Shown here in pieces: positions 13,300 through 26,770 of a stretch of DNA of 64,000 nucleotides. Positions within the stretch are counted from its first letter, which is position 1. The number at the start of each line of letters is the position of its first letter. The stretch covers positions 313,501-377,500 of the forward strand of contig JAMWET010001886.1 of the NCBI GenBank assembly GCA_024036415.1, given 5' to 3'. The stretch is from Prochilodus magdalenae. Lineage: Eukaryota; Chordata; Actinopteri; Characiformes; Prochilodontidae. The position numbers and the translations under genes are program-made. The notes under the pieces are model-generated. The model ran no database searches. It saw only the letters and a program-made list of their open reading frames with translations, and was not told the DNA's origin.

Positions 13300-13934
13300 T
13301 ACTTCTCTCTGGACAGACATTCTATATGAGATCCAGGGGTAAATATCTATGATCCTTTGGAAAGCGCAGATCTTAAAACGTCAGTCTATCAGATCTATTT
13401 CCCCTTCAATCACAAATACAGTACTTCAGTAGCTGCCCTATCATTAAACAGCCCGGGCCTGTCTGCTCAAACTCACATGCCTCTCAACTTGGATGAGATA
13501 CAGTCGTTAGGACGTGCAGGTTAACGTTTGCGTCCTAGGACTCACTAGTGCAAGTTAAAATTCTCATTCAAATTCATTGTCAGATATCTGCACTACATTC
13601 CAAGGCCAAGTCCAGCACTGTTCCAGGGTGAAGCATTGCTGCCAAGGAGCATAATAAATAAACCCTGTGGAATGTCGTTATCTTAAGAAAACATGATGTA
13701 AAACTGATATAATAATTCCTCATTATTATGACATATTTTGTAGCATTTGCAGCATATCTTCTCATAACATCACAGAGGAGTCTATATTTTATACTGCTTG
13801 GCAGCAATGCACCACTACACAGATCCCATTACTGATACAGCAGTGTGTGACAGAGGCAAGCTGGTTTGTACTGAAAGACCAACATTGAGTTCTAGTCATC
13901 TAGCTTCTGTCACAGCAGGCTGGTATCACAGATG

Positions 13935-13995
13935 TTCTAAGAAGTCTGAGTCCACCAATCATGGTGCAGTGGTCACTTTGTTTTAAGCTTGGTAG
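13935..13995 (+). repeat. interspersed repeat 'R', fragment
   Basis: AGAAGTCTGAGTCCACCAAT, then GGTGCAGTGGTCACTTTG and TTTTAAGCTTGG, matching the centre of copy 1 (about 16216-16266). It directly precedes Tc1-like fossil copy 2. Confidence 0.7.
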
Positions 13996-14009
13996 CTTGG
14001 TAACTTGGT

Positions 14010-14600
14010 AGGTAGGCTTAACATCATGAGACTTTTGAAAAATTTAACGTTCCCACTCAGCCGTCCATGAGACTTTTGCCAGGCCTTATGGCTGGACAGG
14101 TATTGTTGCTGTATCTGCCTGACCCAACAGCCACGATTGCAGACATTCAGCGAGCAGTGATGCCCTACATGAGATAGATGGCTGCATGATGTAGGACTGC
14201 ACGCAAGCAGACTGTTACCATGACTGCCCTTAGCACCACGTCAATGACCAATGGCAGCGGGTCATCTTCAGAGACGAATCCCGCTTCTGTCTTGGTGGAG
14301 AGGACCAACAAATCTGTGTGTGGAGGCACCGTGGTCAGCACCAAGATGAACGGTTTGTTGTCACATGTCCTGAAGGCCTGGTGTCACCCCACCTCCACCC
14401 CTACCTGCAGGAACTGCGTGTGAATATTCAAGCTGCATGGAATGGGTTATCACAGTACCCCATTAGGAACCTCTACAACTCCATGCTGAGACGTCTGCAT
14501 GTTGCATTAGCAAACATGGCGGCTTGATGCCATCATGAGAGACACTACTTCTTGCAAACCGACGCTTCCTTCTGGGCGCAGCTATTCTTTTAGAGAGTGT
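14010..14600 (+). mobile_element. Tc1-like fossil 'T' copy 2
   Basis: Shares ATTCAGCGAGCAGTGATGCC and the segment encoding VWRHRGQHQDERFVVTCPEGL (14318-14380), then AACCTCTACAACTCCATGC and GCATTAGCAAACATGGCGGC, ending CTTCCTTCTGGGCGCAGC. It is frame-disrupted and lacks most of the transposase. Confidence 0.8.
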
Positions 14601-15483
14601 ATATAGAACTTAGAATTTGATAACTGTGCTTTTGTAGCTTTGGTGGCGATTTGTTGATAAACTGGTAGCTACATGCTTCTCAGCACCATGCATAGCTTGG
14701 ACACCACTTTGGACACCAAACATGGCTGACTAAACAGTCAAATCTGAGTTAAAGGAAAGATTGTAGATTAGCTTGGTGGCCACTTCTTTAATGCAGTAAA
14801 GCAGAACTAACTATTCCTCTGGCATGCTGCTGACCTCCAGGGGTGAAGGTTTTCGGAAAACCATGGCTAAATTTATTAGCGTCTCACTGGTGAAGCCTTC
14901 ACATGATGACCCCGCTGACCTAACATAAAGTAGTCCCAGTGAGCACTCTATCCTTTCAATCACCCAGGACCTCCAGCACTGCTTCAACACTACCGCATTC
15001 AGTAGGACTGGACCGCCAAGCATCTTCTGATCTTCTGAATGGCAGTTTGAGTGGCTTTGTGACCTCCGTCCACTGCTGCCCATTCTCTTTAAAAGGACAT
15101 GGTGTTGACTGACTAGGGTCAGACTGGTTAGTGTGAATTAAAAAGAGGGAATAATGATGCTTTTGAAAGAGGCCAGCTCCCATTTACAAAGGAGTGGTTC
15201 ACAGACATAGCCTCCGGACAAAGCTCACCCCCAGGACTACAAAGCCAAAGCAGGTCTTGTGGGGCAACATACACATCTCCCTTTAAAACCTTTTCAGCTG
15301 AGGTCAAAAATGCCAAGTGGATTAACTTTTGACTCTGGGTAAGCAAATATAGATATGACACGTTCAGTAAAAAGCTCTTACCCAGGGCTCTCAGGTATTA
15401 TCCGTCAGTCTGCATTATTGATAATGCAATTATATCAATAATAGTATTTGCCATTCTATTTTAATATAGTTACTGTAAAATTT

Positions 15484-15783
15484 AAGATTAAGATTTAATC
15501 CCTTGTTGATCCCACAGTGGGGAAATTTGGTCTTCCACATTTAATCCGTTGGTGAAGTGAAACACCTACATACACACTCACTAGTGAACACACACACTAG
15601 GAGGCAGTGAGCACACTTACCCGGAGCGGTGGGCAGCCCTATCCACAGCGCCCGGGGAGCAGTTGGGGGTTAGGTGTCTTGCTTAAGGGCACCTCAGTCG
15701 TTACTGTCAGTTCAGGGAATCAAACCGACAACCCTCCAGTCACAAGGCTGGTTCCCTAACCTCCAGCCCACGACTGCCCATTA
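15484..15783 (-). mobile_element. tRNA-derived SINE with LINE-type tail
   Basis: In reverse orientation, the head near 15783 carries a B-box (GTCGGTTTGATTCC). The body has GCACCTCAGTCG and GGGCAGCCCTATCCACAGCG complements. The 3' end (GATCCCACAGTGGGGAAATT at 15509) matches the tail of the LINE piece at 2430, suggesting mobilisation by that LINE type. It differs from the other SINE family here. Confidence 0.78.
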
Positions 15784-16084
15784 AATATGGAGCGCTTCAC
15801 AGGTTTGCGTGTCATCCTTTCGCATTCTTCTCTGCATCAATCCAATTTTAGTATATGTGCTGCCATAGCAAGCTTAACTTTATTACAGTAAAACCACTGA
15901 TGGAGAGATAACACCTGTCCTCTCTCCAAGTTTAGATTGGTTCACCGTAGCCCCACCCACTCATATTCAAAGACACCTGCAACTAGATCTGGATTCATTA
16001 GCTTGAGTACACATACCTCCTGACTGCTGTTTGCAGTGCTGGTCAGTTACTCATTAAATGTAATTGGTATCTGTACGTGAGCAG

Positions 16085-16620
16085 AGCTTTCTGTGTGTAT
16101 TTCCATACTGGGGGTCTTTTTACTTTAACTCCGCCCCTTTACGCCCAGATCTGTCCTTCCTTTAGGCTTATGTGTGCATTAAAACATAACATGTCCAACT
16201 GAAAGAAGTGTGAAAGAAGTCTGAGTCCACCAATCAGGGTGCAGTGGTCACATTGCTTTAAGCTTGTTTAGACCTTTTGGACAGAGCTTGGTTCTAGCTA
16301 ATGGAACCTGTTGTCCTTTCATGTTTTTGCTTATGATCATGTGAATAGATGTCAGTGTCTAATTAATGAGCTTCTATTAAAGACTGGGGGACTGAGAGAC
16401 ACTGGAGTCTCTTCTCCTACACTGAGCTGATGAAGAGTCGTGTTCCAGAAATGATAACAGGACATTAGAGCCATAATAAACCATGCTCCTGTTACTCTCC
16501 ATACTTAAGTACATCTGTAAGTAAATACTTTAGTCCTTTTAACTAAAGTGAGAAACTTCTCCTGTGTCTGTAGGAACAGTTTACCTTTGGAATCTCTACT
16601 TTAAGTACATGATAAAAGCT
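16085..16620 (+). repeat. interspersed repeat 'R', copy 1
   Basis: Shares GACAGAGCTTGGTTCTAGCT, TCTGTCCTTCCTT, TTTTTACTTTAACTCC and TTCCAGAAATGATAA in the same order with 58770-59255. No coding or clear ends; identity unknown. Confidence 0.75.
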
Positions 16621-17210
16621 GACAACCTATTATGTATCGCAAACAATCAGACTATGGCAAAGTGGAAGATGTCAGCTTCAATTTGAGGACATCTGTAACT
16701 GTATGCATTTAGTAATACTGCTTGTGGTGTCTTGGGTATTTCACTTTTTCATTGGGTGAATGTTAACCCTGCTAAGCTGTGTGCCTAGCTCGGATTTGCA
16801 GGGAATCTCTCTGGAATCTTAACACAAACAAGACCTTCCTTTTCGCAGAAATGGATCCTGAAACAAGGGCCAGAGATAGTTTGACTCATATAAACCATGC
16901 CAAGACCATACACATGCGATTAAAGGAAGGAACGGTACTGAAAGCTCTTTAGAGAGCATGTCTGGCATGCTGTCAGGCACACAGCACCGAGGTATAATAA
17001 CATTGTCCAGTTACTAAAGAAACTCTCCTGGGCAGTCCCTGAGGCTATTATCCAGCTTGGCACTTTCTTGACCTCCAGCTAAGCACATGCATTCACGGTC
17101 CAGAAATCACTTTCCTTAAATGAAAGACATGCAACTCTTCGACACTGAAAGGGAGCTTTGATACACTCAAGAGAAACACAACCACTGCAGATTATGCTTC
17201 ACTCTAAAAC

Positions 17211-17445
17211 ATATCGTCGCTGCCCAAAGAAAATGACTCCAATGACTTTACAAGAGAGGAAAACCCAACCTCATTTCATACAAGTCAATGGAACCAGACC
17301 TTTTCCCAAACAGTTTTGGGCCATTTCTGTTGGGCCATTCAGCATGAATTTTTCACACAGTGTAAACAGCAGCTGCTGTGTTCAAATGATGCACAAAATT
17401 ACAAAAATAATAAGACACCTGTTTTTCTTTGGACAGCGCCGAAAT
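17211..17445. mobile_element. MITE, older copy of the 33221 family
   Basis: The left end reads ATATCGTCGCTGCCCAAAGA and the right end TTTCTTTGGACAGCGCCGAA. The interior shares GGGCCATTTCTGTTGG and ACACAGTGTAAACAGCAG with the reverse complement of the other copy. Confidence 0.85.
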
Positions 17446-18279
17446 GTGCCAAATACTGACGCCACAATCTGATCTAAAAGATTAATATCAGTTCAAAGCA
17501 ATGAAGTGAACCGCTGGCTATGGCTATTTCACCTTATTGTACTGTTGTAGAAGTGGCACAAAAAGACATGGTGCAGTGTGGCATGTTTTCAGTATGGCAA
17601 ACAGACAATTAAGATTAATGCTTGCAATGTGGAACCAAAGTCCTGGAAGGGCTGTTCATTTGGTGGCCATGTTTGCAACACCACCACTCAGTTATTTCCG
17701 GCTCCTAAGACCAGGCTCCTATCTCTTCTACTGTGGAAAGGCAAGAGTACTCTATTTATTTTAACACACAATCTAACTCACAGTTTAACCAGCTAAGCTG
17801 ACTTTCTTCACAGACACCATGTTCAGCGTTCCAAGCTTTCCCATTCATATATCAACCAGCGACTGCTGAGCGTTTACGGTGGAACTATTCGAGAATGAAA
17901 GCAGACCAACAGCCTCGTGTGACAGTGCGTTATCTACCAATGCTTCCCTGAGGTCCCAACTGTCTGGAAATGTCACGGGTCATGTGTCCATTTGTTGTTC
18001 TGTGGTTTCAGAAGTAATTGTGCTGGATTGTATATATTCGTCTATACTAAAAATCTGCATAAGACATTTAAATAATAAATAATAAACAAAAATGATTTAC
18101 AATTACATGCCAGATATCGCATGCAGTAAACTTGGGGCTTTTTAACAAACCATAGCTAAACTAGTTGCATGTAAGATGCATGTACATGGCTATTACATAT
18201 TTAGCAGTATCTGCACCAAAAGCCCAGTAAATAAACTAGGCTACTCTGCACATGTTAGACAAGCTTGTAATACAACAGT

Positions 18280-18884
18280 GGGTACCACTTTAGAATAAGG
18301 CTACCGTTATACCGATTTATAAACACTTTACAAATATTAATAAGCAGTTATAACAGATTAATACAACTGGCAAAAATGACCCCCCCAATGTGGTGAATAT
18401 GTATTGAAGCCGACAGCGTTTATGCAGATTAATGGAAAAGATGAAAACTTACATTTATATTTATGGCATTTAGCTGACGCTCTTACCCAGAGCGACTTAC
18501 ATGGTTTATCACATTACAGGTAGGCCAGTGTAGTGTTAGGAGTCTTGTCCAAGGACTCTTATTGGTGTAGGACAGCATAGTCACCCAGACCGGGATTCAA
18601 ACCCGTCTCCCACATGTGGTGGTGGCTACCTAACAGGTAGTGGTGTTATTTGCTGAGCTACACCAACCACAAGATCAGTAAACATCAAAATCTGATCTTT
18701 AACAGATTAAAGTATGCATGTTCAGTGTTACACTAACAACACGTCATTGTTGCCCAAGTTATTTATGTGTTGTTACTGGTTATTAACGATTTTAAGGTGT
18801 TATGACTTCATTATTGACCATTAATAAGCTCTTTTTAAACCATTTATAACGCTATGAAGGTAGCCTTATTCTAAAGTGGTACCC
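18280..18884. mobile_element. TIR element carrying an inserted SINE
   Basis: Perfect ~27-base terminal inverted repeats: GGGTACCACTTTAGAATAAG with GCTACC at 18280-18305, and the complement at 18858-18884. The AT-rich interior has no coding and is interrupted by a reverse-oriented SINE (18450-18672). The superfamily is not clear to me; it is a non-autonomous DNA transposon. Confidence 0.85.
18450..18672 (-). mobile_element. tRNA-derived SINE inserted in a TIR element
   Basis: A full-length reverse copy: tail GGCATTTAGCTGACGCTCTT, B-box complement GGGATTCAAACCCGTC, head complement GAGCTACACCAACC. It interrupts the element at 18280-18884, so it is younger than that element. Confidence 0.88.
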
Positions 18885-19087
18885 AAAAGTGTATATGCAG
18901 ATAAAGAGTGGGCTGTTCTGTATTATTACCCTTTAAAATACACATATAGATCAGACAAATGGGTACTGAAGCCCAAACTCGGAAGACTGGAGACAGTGGT
19001 CTGTGTAGAACCTAGCATTATCTCTACTGATCCAGCTAGTTCGCTAGCCACGATGCCTGCACCACACTGTGTTAGCCTTCCAATTTA

Positions 19088-19120
19088 TTCCAGTTGAATT
19101 TCCCTCTGGGATCAATAAAG

Positions 19121-19176
<56 letters not shown>

Positions 19177-19178
19177 AA
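19088..19178 (+). repeat. LINE 3' tail with (TATC)n
   Basis: The sequence TGAATTTCCCTCTGGGATCA followed by ATAAAG and then a TATC tetranucleotide run to 19178. This is the typical 3' end of CR1-clade (Rex1-like) fish LINEs, where the short tandem repeat forms the tail. Confidence 0.75.
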
Positions 19179-20639
19179 TTGATCTGGCAACCCAGTTTGT
19201 TGAAATGCTACTGGGAAAAGGAAAGTGGGTGGAATCGCAGGCCAAAGCACACACAGACGTTTCACTCTGGAGAGGAAGTTTCAGTGAAGGACATACTGGC
19301 TGTAGCCTTGATGTTGGAAAAGCCAGTATTTCAATTTAGCATGTTACCAGATAGGTTTAGAGGCACAATGCTCTCCTTTTTGTCTTCTTCTAAAGGAACA
19401 CATGAGTCATTATAAGCAAATCCTACTGGCGTATCCCTGACCCCAAATTTAAAGTTCAATTCAGCAGCTTTTTGTAGCATTTGTGGTCCAGCAGGAATAG
19501 ACACTACTGTTTTACTAATCCCAGATGTTGAATTGGATTAAAATGCCTGTTGGAGCTCCAAGATCTCTGAAAACGCTGCCTTCTCTCGTAGGGTCCACTT
19601 GCTTAGTGATGATAAGTCAAACAGAGAGTACAAGGAGTAGCGGTTGACTGCTAGCCACAGGGGAATACGATAGGGGTTTAGCCGAGAGCACAAACTCAGC
19701 GAGAGATCCTTCATGGCGTGCCAACTCCATCCTTCTTTCTTGACTTCATTACGTGCTAAAACCACATGAATATGTCAGATGTCATCACCTGCTGCCACAT
19801 GCTACGCCATTACGGGTAAGTACACCGCACAGGAATGCAGTAACAGCCAGTAACAACAGTGCATTATCCACGAATACTTCCGTGACGTCCTAACTGACAG
19901 GAAATGTCACGGAGCCTGGGTCTATTTGTCGTTCGGTGGTTTTTAGGAACAATTGTACTGCTGTGTATATATTCATTTATGCTGAGATCTGCTACAACAC
20001 ATGCACTGTTATAGTTTCACACTGCTTTTCAAAACAACATCTTGCAAAAGTTTCACATTCTGTTCATCATTAGGACAGAAGACTTCACGGTCCATGAGCA
20101 CAAAAATACAAGTCCTTTAATGATGCCAATCATCTCCAGACAGCTGTACCGTGCTCTGTGTCACATTCAAGCAGATCCACAGACATGTCAGATGAGTTCA
20201 TAGGCCGAATAAGGATGAGTGGAGGATTTTTTCCAGGTTCTCTGAGGACACCATAGAGAGCCGTGCACCCCAGAAACTGCTTAGTATGGTAATACAGAGT
20301 ATTGAAAGGTGTCGTTGAAATAGATGCATCTGTGGTGCTGTATCTGTAGGACCCTCAGAAAGTGCATCACAGAATAAAGGACTGAGGGAGTAGACGTTAC
20401 TGATGTTCAGACACTTTCTCTGCCATCATCAGCCTGTTACAGGGGAATCTATACGCTATCAGAGCCGTAGCATATAGCATTAACTCGTAGAACGCATTCC
20501 TGTGTTACTAACAGATCGTCAGCTATTCAATAAAAGTCGTAACGTGTGCAGCCGGTGATTCGTAGCAGGAGTCATGCATGGCGAATACATAGCAGAAAAC
20601 ACAGCAAAGGCCTGCAAGCAGTTCCCTGTAGGGCTACGA

Positions 20640-21164
20640 TAATCAACTCGGCTGTGCACGTGACGTAAGCAAGGATGGGCCTTATCACTGTACCTAAATG
20701 GCCCAGCAGTCATGATCGCAGACCTTCAGCGAGCAGTGATGCCCTGCATGAGTCATCCTGCTACCGCCAGCACCTCTGGCAGACGGCTGCATGACGCAGG
20801 ACTACATGCACACAGGCCATTACAATGACTGCCCTTAACACCCCGGCAACCTCGCTAAACGTGTCAGCCCAGTCATGGGGTTACTCAGAATTGCAGCGGG
20901 TCATCTTCAGTGACAAGTCCCACTTTTTGTCACACATCCAGAAGGTCTGGTATCACTCCACCTCCACCTCTACCATAAAATCTGCAGGAACTGTGTAATA
21001 ATATTCAAGCTGCATGGGATGGGGTATCACTAGACTGCACAAGGAACCTCTACAACTCCATGCTTTGAAAGTCTGGGATGTTGCATTAGCAAACATCTAA
21101 ATTTATCATCATTCATTGTTCCAACACTTCCTTCTGAGTGTGGATATTCTTTTGCTGATGTGTA
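20640..21164 (+). mobile_element. Tc1-like fossil 'T' copy 3
   Basis: The same family: TTCAGCGAGCAGTGATGCCC at about 20728, CCACCTCCACC near 20960, CAAGCTGCATGGGATGGGG, AACCTCTACAACTCCATGC, and a decayed end CTTCCTTCTGAGTGTGGATA. It has no intact coding. Confidence 0.78.
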
Positions 21165-24142
21165 TATAAATATATATACAATTTATAATATTTATTTTAA
21201 AATATAACAATAAATAATATATGGCCTAAAAATGAATAATTTATATTTTTGATAACTTATCAGTGTAGAAACAGAATCGGTCCACTGAAACGCTTTCATG
21301 AGTTCATATTCAGATCCCTACTTTGCAACCCCACTGGAAGTGTAGGGTGTAATATGGCTATTGTTGGTTTGCTGCACCATCAAACATGATGCACCGACAT
21401 AACTTTGACTGATGGTGGCACTGTGATGAGGCAAAGTCAAACAAACAGGCACAATGGTTCTTCTAAACAAATAATCGAGTCAAGCTGTTGACAGACTATT
21501 ATCGTTTATAGAAGTGACCATTCGATGCAGCCCTGGTTAGCAGCCTTCCTAAACGTGGTCTGTATTTCAGATGATTTCCCTCTGAACAGTGTAAAAACAC
21601 TTCCTGTATTTCTTCCTTAAAGGTCATTACCTCACTTGACCCCATTGTTCCCTATCAGTTTGGGGCATTGCATGTCTTTTCATTGGTTGTTCAAAGCCTG
21701 GGCTACCTACTGCTCTGTAGAACTACAACAATGGGTCTAGGAGTCTAACCCCACCCCTAAAAGTCACCACAACTAACAAGAAATTGTCAGTAGTTATGCC
21801 AAACCAATCACAGTCCATGATTAGAAGCGGGTGAACGGCTTGGCGTCAATCAGATAACAGTACACTATTCATAAGCTAATTACTTCCCAAAGGGTAGAGG
21901 TCAAGACCTCATGCAAAGGCCTCCACCGTTTAGACCTGCGATCAGTCAGAAGGCTAGACAATGACAGCAGGTCTTGACATGGTGGAGAAAAGCCATGTGG
22001 AGCTGACGTTTCCTTTACGACTTCAAATGCATGGATGGACATGTTAGAGGCAGGGGGCCGACCACATGTGGAAAGTTACGAATGGTCTTAATTTAAGCCT
22101 AAGGGCCTTTTGCTCCACACAAAGGACCCGGGATGGAAGAGCTGGGGTCTCAACAAGTTAACCATTTACTTGTTGTGCACAGGCCTGTTTGGCAATGGCC
22201 ATCATTAGGAAATTAAAGAAACAGGCAAAAACGAAAATACATGTTTACCATTTTTGTTCCTTCTCCTAGTGTATGAAACGTGGCCTCCTGAAGCCTGAAT
22301 CATGTTGGCCGTTTTTATAGATGATGCTATTTTATGTGGTGTCGAAAACAACACATGTTTCTTAACATGGTTTGTGGAAAGCACACAGTAATACTGGTAC
22401 GCAACCGAAACTGGAAAAGTGCACTTCCTTAAGAGAATAGGGAATGCTTTCTGGTGGCACAGCTTACATGATTCCCATTTCCTGCTATGCTAATAAATGG
22501 TACATAGAGGAGTGCAGGTCAGTATGGCTGTGGTTTGCAGCTTGTGGGTTTATCTGAGTGAGTGCATCCAGTTTGGTGGATGCGGGTTTAAGGAAACAAT
22601 AGTAAGCTTAAAACCAATGGGACTCTATGGGAGAAACAAGGGATGGAACAAAAGGACAAATAGACGAATGTGGGTGAGACCAACATTAAATTTGTGCCTG
22701 GGGGTCTGCCCTGAGATAGCGTATGTGAAACAGTGTCTGTCTGCCAAGCACAATTACGGTGGATAGTTTACGTTCCCACCCCATTCATTCTTAATGGGTA
22801 AAAAAATGGAGATTTATTTTGGAGGTGGAACAGTGCGTCTCGAAAACTGTGGGACTAGTTAGCAAGCTATCCAGTTAAAGAAAACAAGAAAGAAAAAAAA
22901 TGAAAATAACATGCATAGTCTTCAAAAACCCCCTTGTGTAAGATGGGGCCTCTTTCAAAAATCAAATGCCAACATCTACCATGCAGAGAGCCTGATAAAG
23001 CTGTCTGGCTGCCCCCTCTCTCCTCCACCCATGACTCCACAGGAGCCTCTCAGACACCCTGCCAGCACAGGAAGTCCCTCACACATCAAACGTGACAACT
23101 GCAGGGCTGCACTTTCAACACCTACTTCACACGTCCGTCTCCGCTGCAATCCGTTCACTCCCTCCTGACAGACCATATACAGTTAGCCAGAAGCTAACTA
23201 GGCTTCGCCCCACATTTCTGCAGGGGTGACCGGTGTGACCTCAAATTCACAAGATGACATCAAAATACAAGCACAAATAATAATCCATTAATTAACAAGG
23301 ACAACAACAAAACAACAAAACATGGAAGCATCCTGTAGCAGCTTCCTTAGGGCGTTTCCTGCCTTCCAGACTCCAGCACCCCCCGTGACCCAGCAGTTGA
23401 GAAGATGAGTGAGTAAGTGTCTGCTCTGCTCCACAAAGGCAGCTCACTATTCCACCTTTGCCAAGTTTAGCACACTGTCGCTCCTGCTGGACGTTTTGAT
23501 TTGTCCTGTCTCGTTTCGCCCAATCTGAAAACTTACAAAACCATCACAGCAGTACTGATCCGAGTCAACTTGAGCAGCAAAGAGGAACATTTTGCCATAT
23601 GTGTCTAATAATAGCAGGCTAAAAATGAGTCATATTGTGCCGCACACTGTCAGCATATCCAGGCCTGGATCGTTCCATGGGTTTTATGGGTATGTACACA
23701 GGGGCCCCAGCCACCATAAGGTCCCTGCATGCAATTAAGAGGAAATCTACACAGCTGTTTTACTAGCTAAGGGCATTTTACTAGTGGCACAACAAAAACG
23801 ATTCTCATTTAGAACCCAGAAGCTCTCCACATCTTACCTAAATGTCCACTCCTCCAAGTACTACTACTCACCGATCTGGCACTGCCGTGGTCAAGCTTTC
23901 AGTATTTTACTAGTGAGCTGGTTCCATTGACTGTATTTGAATTTTTAAGCTCCAGGTATCAGAAAGACATGCCTGGGGGATTAGTAAAAGCAAGACCTAG
24001 CCATACTTCATCAGTGTTCAGGATGTCTGTTTATAAGGTCAAATATATAATCTCCACAAGCGCTAATGGCAGTCAAAGGGGAGGCGTGAGGCTCCCATAA
24101 GGAGTGTAATGCATTCACACAGTGGAGTGTACGCACAGCACA

Positions 24143-24361
24143 ATGCATGTACACACACACACACACACGCATACACGCACACACACACACACACTCTCTC
24201 TCACACAGACACACGCGCGCACACACACACACAAACTCACACACACACACACACACACTCACACTCTCTCTCACACACACACACTCACACAAACTCACAC
24301 ACACACACACTCTCTCTCACACACACACACTCACACAAACTCACACACACACACACTCACA

Positions 24362-24394
<33 letters not shown>

Positions 24395-24853
24395 ATGCTC
24401 ACATGCACACATACACACACACACACACGAGCACACACACACTCTCTCTCACACAGACACACACTCACACACACACTCACACAGACACACTCTCTCTCAC
24501 ACAGACACAGACACTCACACACACTCACACACACAGTCTCACACAGACACACTCACACACACTCACACACACTCACACACACATGTGCACACACGTGCAC
24601 ACTCACACACACACACACACACACACTCTCTCACACAGACACACACACTCTCTCTCCCACAGACACAGACACACACTCTCTCACACAGACACACACACAC
24701 ACACACACACACTCTCTCACACAGACACACACACACACTCTCTCTCCCACAGACACAGACACACACACAGACACAGACACACACACTCTCTCTCACACAG
24801 ACACAGACACACACACTCTCTCTCACACAGACACAGACACACAAACACACACT
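24143..24853 (+). repeat. CA/CT-rich compound microsatellite, 0.7 kb
   Basis: The region is (CA)n interrupted by recurring CTCTCTCTCACACAGACA-type blocks, giving a higher-order pattern of CACACA, CTCTCT and CAGACA segments. All long ORFs here (His/Thr repeats on plus, Cys/Val repeats on minus) are low-complexity artefacts. Confidence 0.95.
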
Positions 24854-26254
24854 GTTTGTTTCAATGCACTTTCTTATTATGACCCTGTGAACCCTCCAGC
24901 CTGAAGTCCTGTTTCTTGCATGCTCTTACTATAACATCTGGGTCTATAGCCCTCTCATTCAAATAGAAATCCCTTCCACTGATTGTTCATGCTTGTCAGC
25001 AGTGATCTGCACACTGCTATGACGGCTGAGGCCCTAAGCCTTAGTTCAGAATGCACCCCGAGTTGCTAACTTGTGCTTTTATTAATGTGTGTTAATATTG
25101 CTACTATTTTGTCTCAATTTGGAAAAAATTAAATAGTAAATACAAGCCCAGCAATGTATGCTCCAATGTTGGTGCTGTGTAGTCCTCAAGCATCATAAAA
25201 AATGAACGGACCATTCAAAAAAAATGATTAGGGCCCACCATACAGGCCTGTATAACAGCCTGCACTGTGGTCAAGTCCGATGGATCTTTCCAAATGTAGT
25301 GGAGGTACTGCAGGTCAGGCATAATGCCCTCAGATAAGCGACAGAATGTATTGCGTGTTGTTGTTGGGGGGTGGTGTAGAGGCAGACGTTCAGGAATTTC
25401 CTGTCGTGTGTGGATATCACAAAAGCAACAACATCCTCCATGACTAGCATGCTGCTGAAATGACTTCTGTTCCACCACAGCAAGAGATAAAATTCTTAGC
25501 TTTGCAACACTTGGCAACCAAAGACCAACACCAGACAGAAGGAAACTCAAGCTCACTCATACGGAAGCACAGACCCGGCCAGCTACAACAATACGAATAA
25601 AACTGTGACAAGACAATGTGCAGATCCGCCATACTATAGCCTTATCTGACTGACTGTAGGAGCTAATTAAAGCGATCACACTTAAGACTGCCCTCATGTC
25701 TTTCAGCAACCTATATAAATCTATACAAACTCCTGAAAGCAGAGAACCAGGCAAAGCTAGCAAGAAGAGTTACACTGACTCTTCACAAGTCAGCTTTAAA
25801 AGCACAGCTGCAATCATTTCATTACAGAAAGGGCCGTTTAAACTGAAGCACTACATGCAGTAAATGCAAAACAACTTCAAACGGACGATGACTTGCTTTC
25901 CAAAATGCACTTACCGAAAAAAAATAAGGCATCCAGGTGGAAATGTGGATAGCTGCAAAACTGGCAAACTGGGTAACTGCAATTATCTCTCATGCGGATA
26001 TGTAAATGATTACAGGTGCGGTCTGATTACGCGAAAGCACGTATACATGGTGATCAAGCTCTGTGTGGCCCAGACAGACCACCAGTGGAGAGGACTGTTT
26101 GATCCGCTGACCAGCGCGACCAGCTCCTGCTGTTTCCTTGCCCACCACCCAGACACACGTGGCACCTTCATAACACACCCCTGTCTCCGTCCTGACCATT
26201 TCCAGGTGTTTATGTCCTATACCTGTACCTACTACTGACAATCAATCACAGTCA

Positions 26255-26770
26255 CCTTCGAATGCAGTGGACCGGAACCATATTGTCTTAAGTGACCAAT
26301 CCAGGCTCTGTATTGGATGAGAACTTTAATCTTGCCTTTGCTGTGGAGCTACACGCTAGACCAACTGCTGGTGTGACGATCTGGGGACCCATGCGGTCAC
26401 TCCTAGCAGTGATACAAGGGGCACTAACAGCTCAGAGATATATGCAGGACATCCTCTGGCCACATTGTGCTCTCATGGCAGGATAATGCTCGCCCACCCA
26501 GGGCAGGGGTTTCACATGAACGTCTCTGCCAGATTGCAACACTTCCTTTTCCTGCCCGGCTGCCAGATTAATTGCCAATCAAGCATTTATGGGACCACCT
26601 GGGATAGCAGCTTTGGCAACCTTTGAGTGTGCAGGATCCGCTGGCCCAACTGTGACATCTGGGGGAAATGTGCCACAGGATGCCATAAGAAACCTGTATG
26701 CCTCCATGCTCAACTGTATTCCACCTTGTATCCTGGAGAGAGACGGCCCAGCAGGGTACTAGAGCCTATT
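26255..26770 (+). mobile_element. Tc1-like transposase fossil, different family
   Basis: The conceptual reading RPTAGVTIWGPM, then LLAVIQGALTAQRYMQDIL, then a stop followed by DNAR resembles the GVTVWG..L.GTLTAQRYVDDIL..QDNARPH part of a Tc1-type transposase, followed by a decayed C-terminus (AIRNLYASM). Several stops and shifts are present. Confidence 0.75.

Larger units (their letters stand above)
17915..19995 (+). repeat. pair of related segments (17915-18062 and 19848-19995)
   Basis: Two ~148-base segments 1.93 kb apart share GTGCATTATC/GTGCGTTATC, GGAAATGTCACGG, TGTGTCC/GGGTCTATTTGT, GTGGTTT and GTATATATTC. The region between contains the TIR element and a LINE tail. They look like two decayed copies of one dispersed repeat. 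Confidence 0.6.

Noticed and set aside
24109..24904. His/Thr-rich ORFs up to 260 codons
   Set aside because: Low-complexity reading of a CA/CT microsatellite; all three plus frames are open.
25215..25556. 113-codon minus ORF as a candidate exon
   Set aside because: No recognised domain, no matching splice sites in phase with megf6, and no cysteine pattern of EGF or EMI modules.
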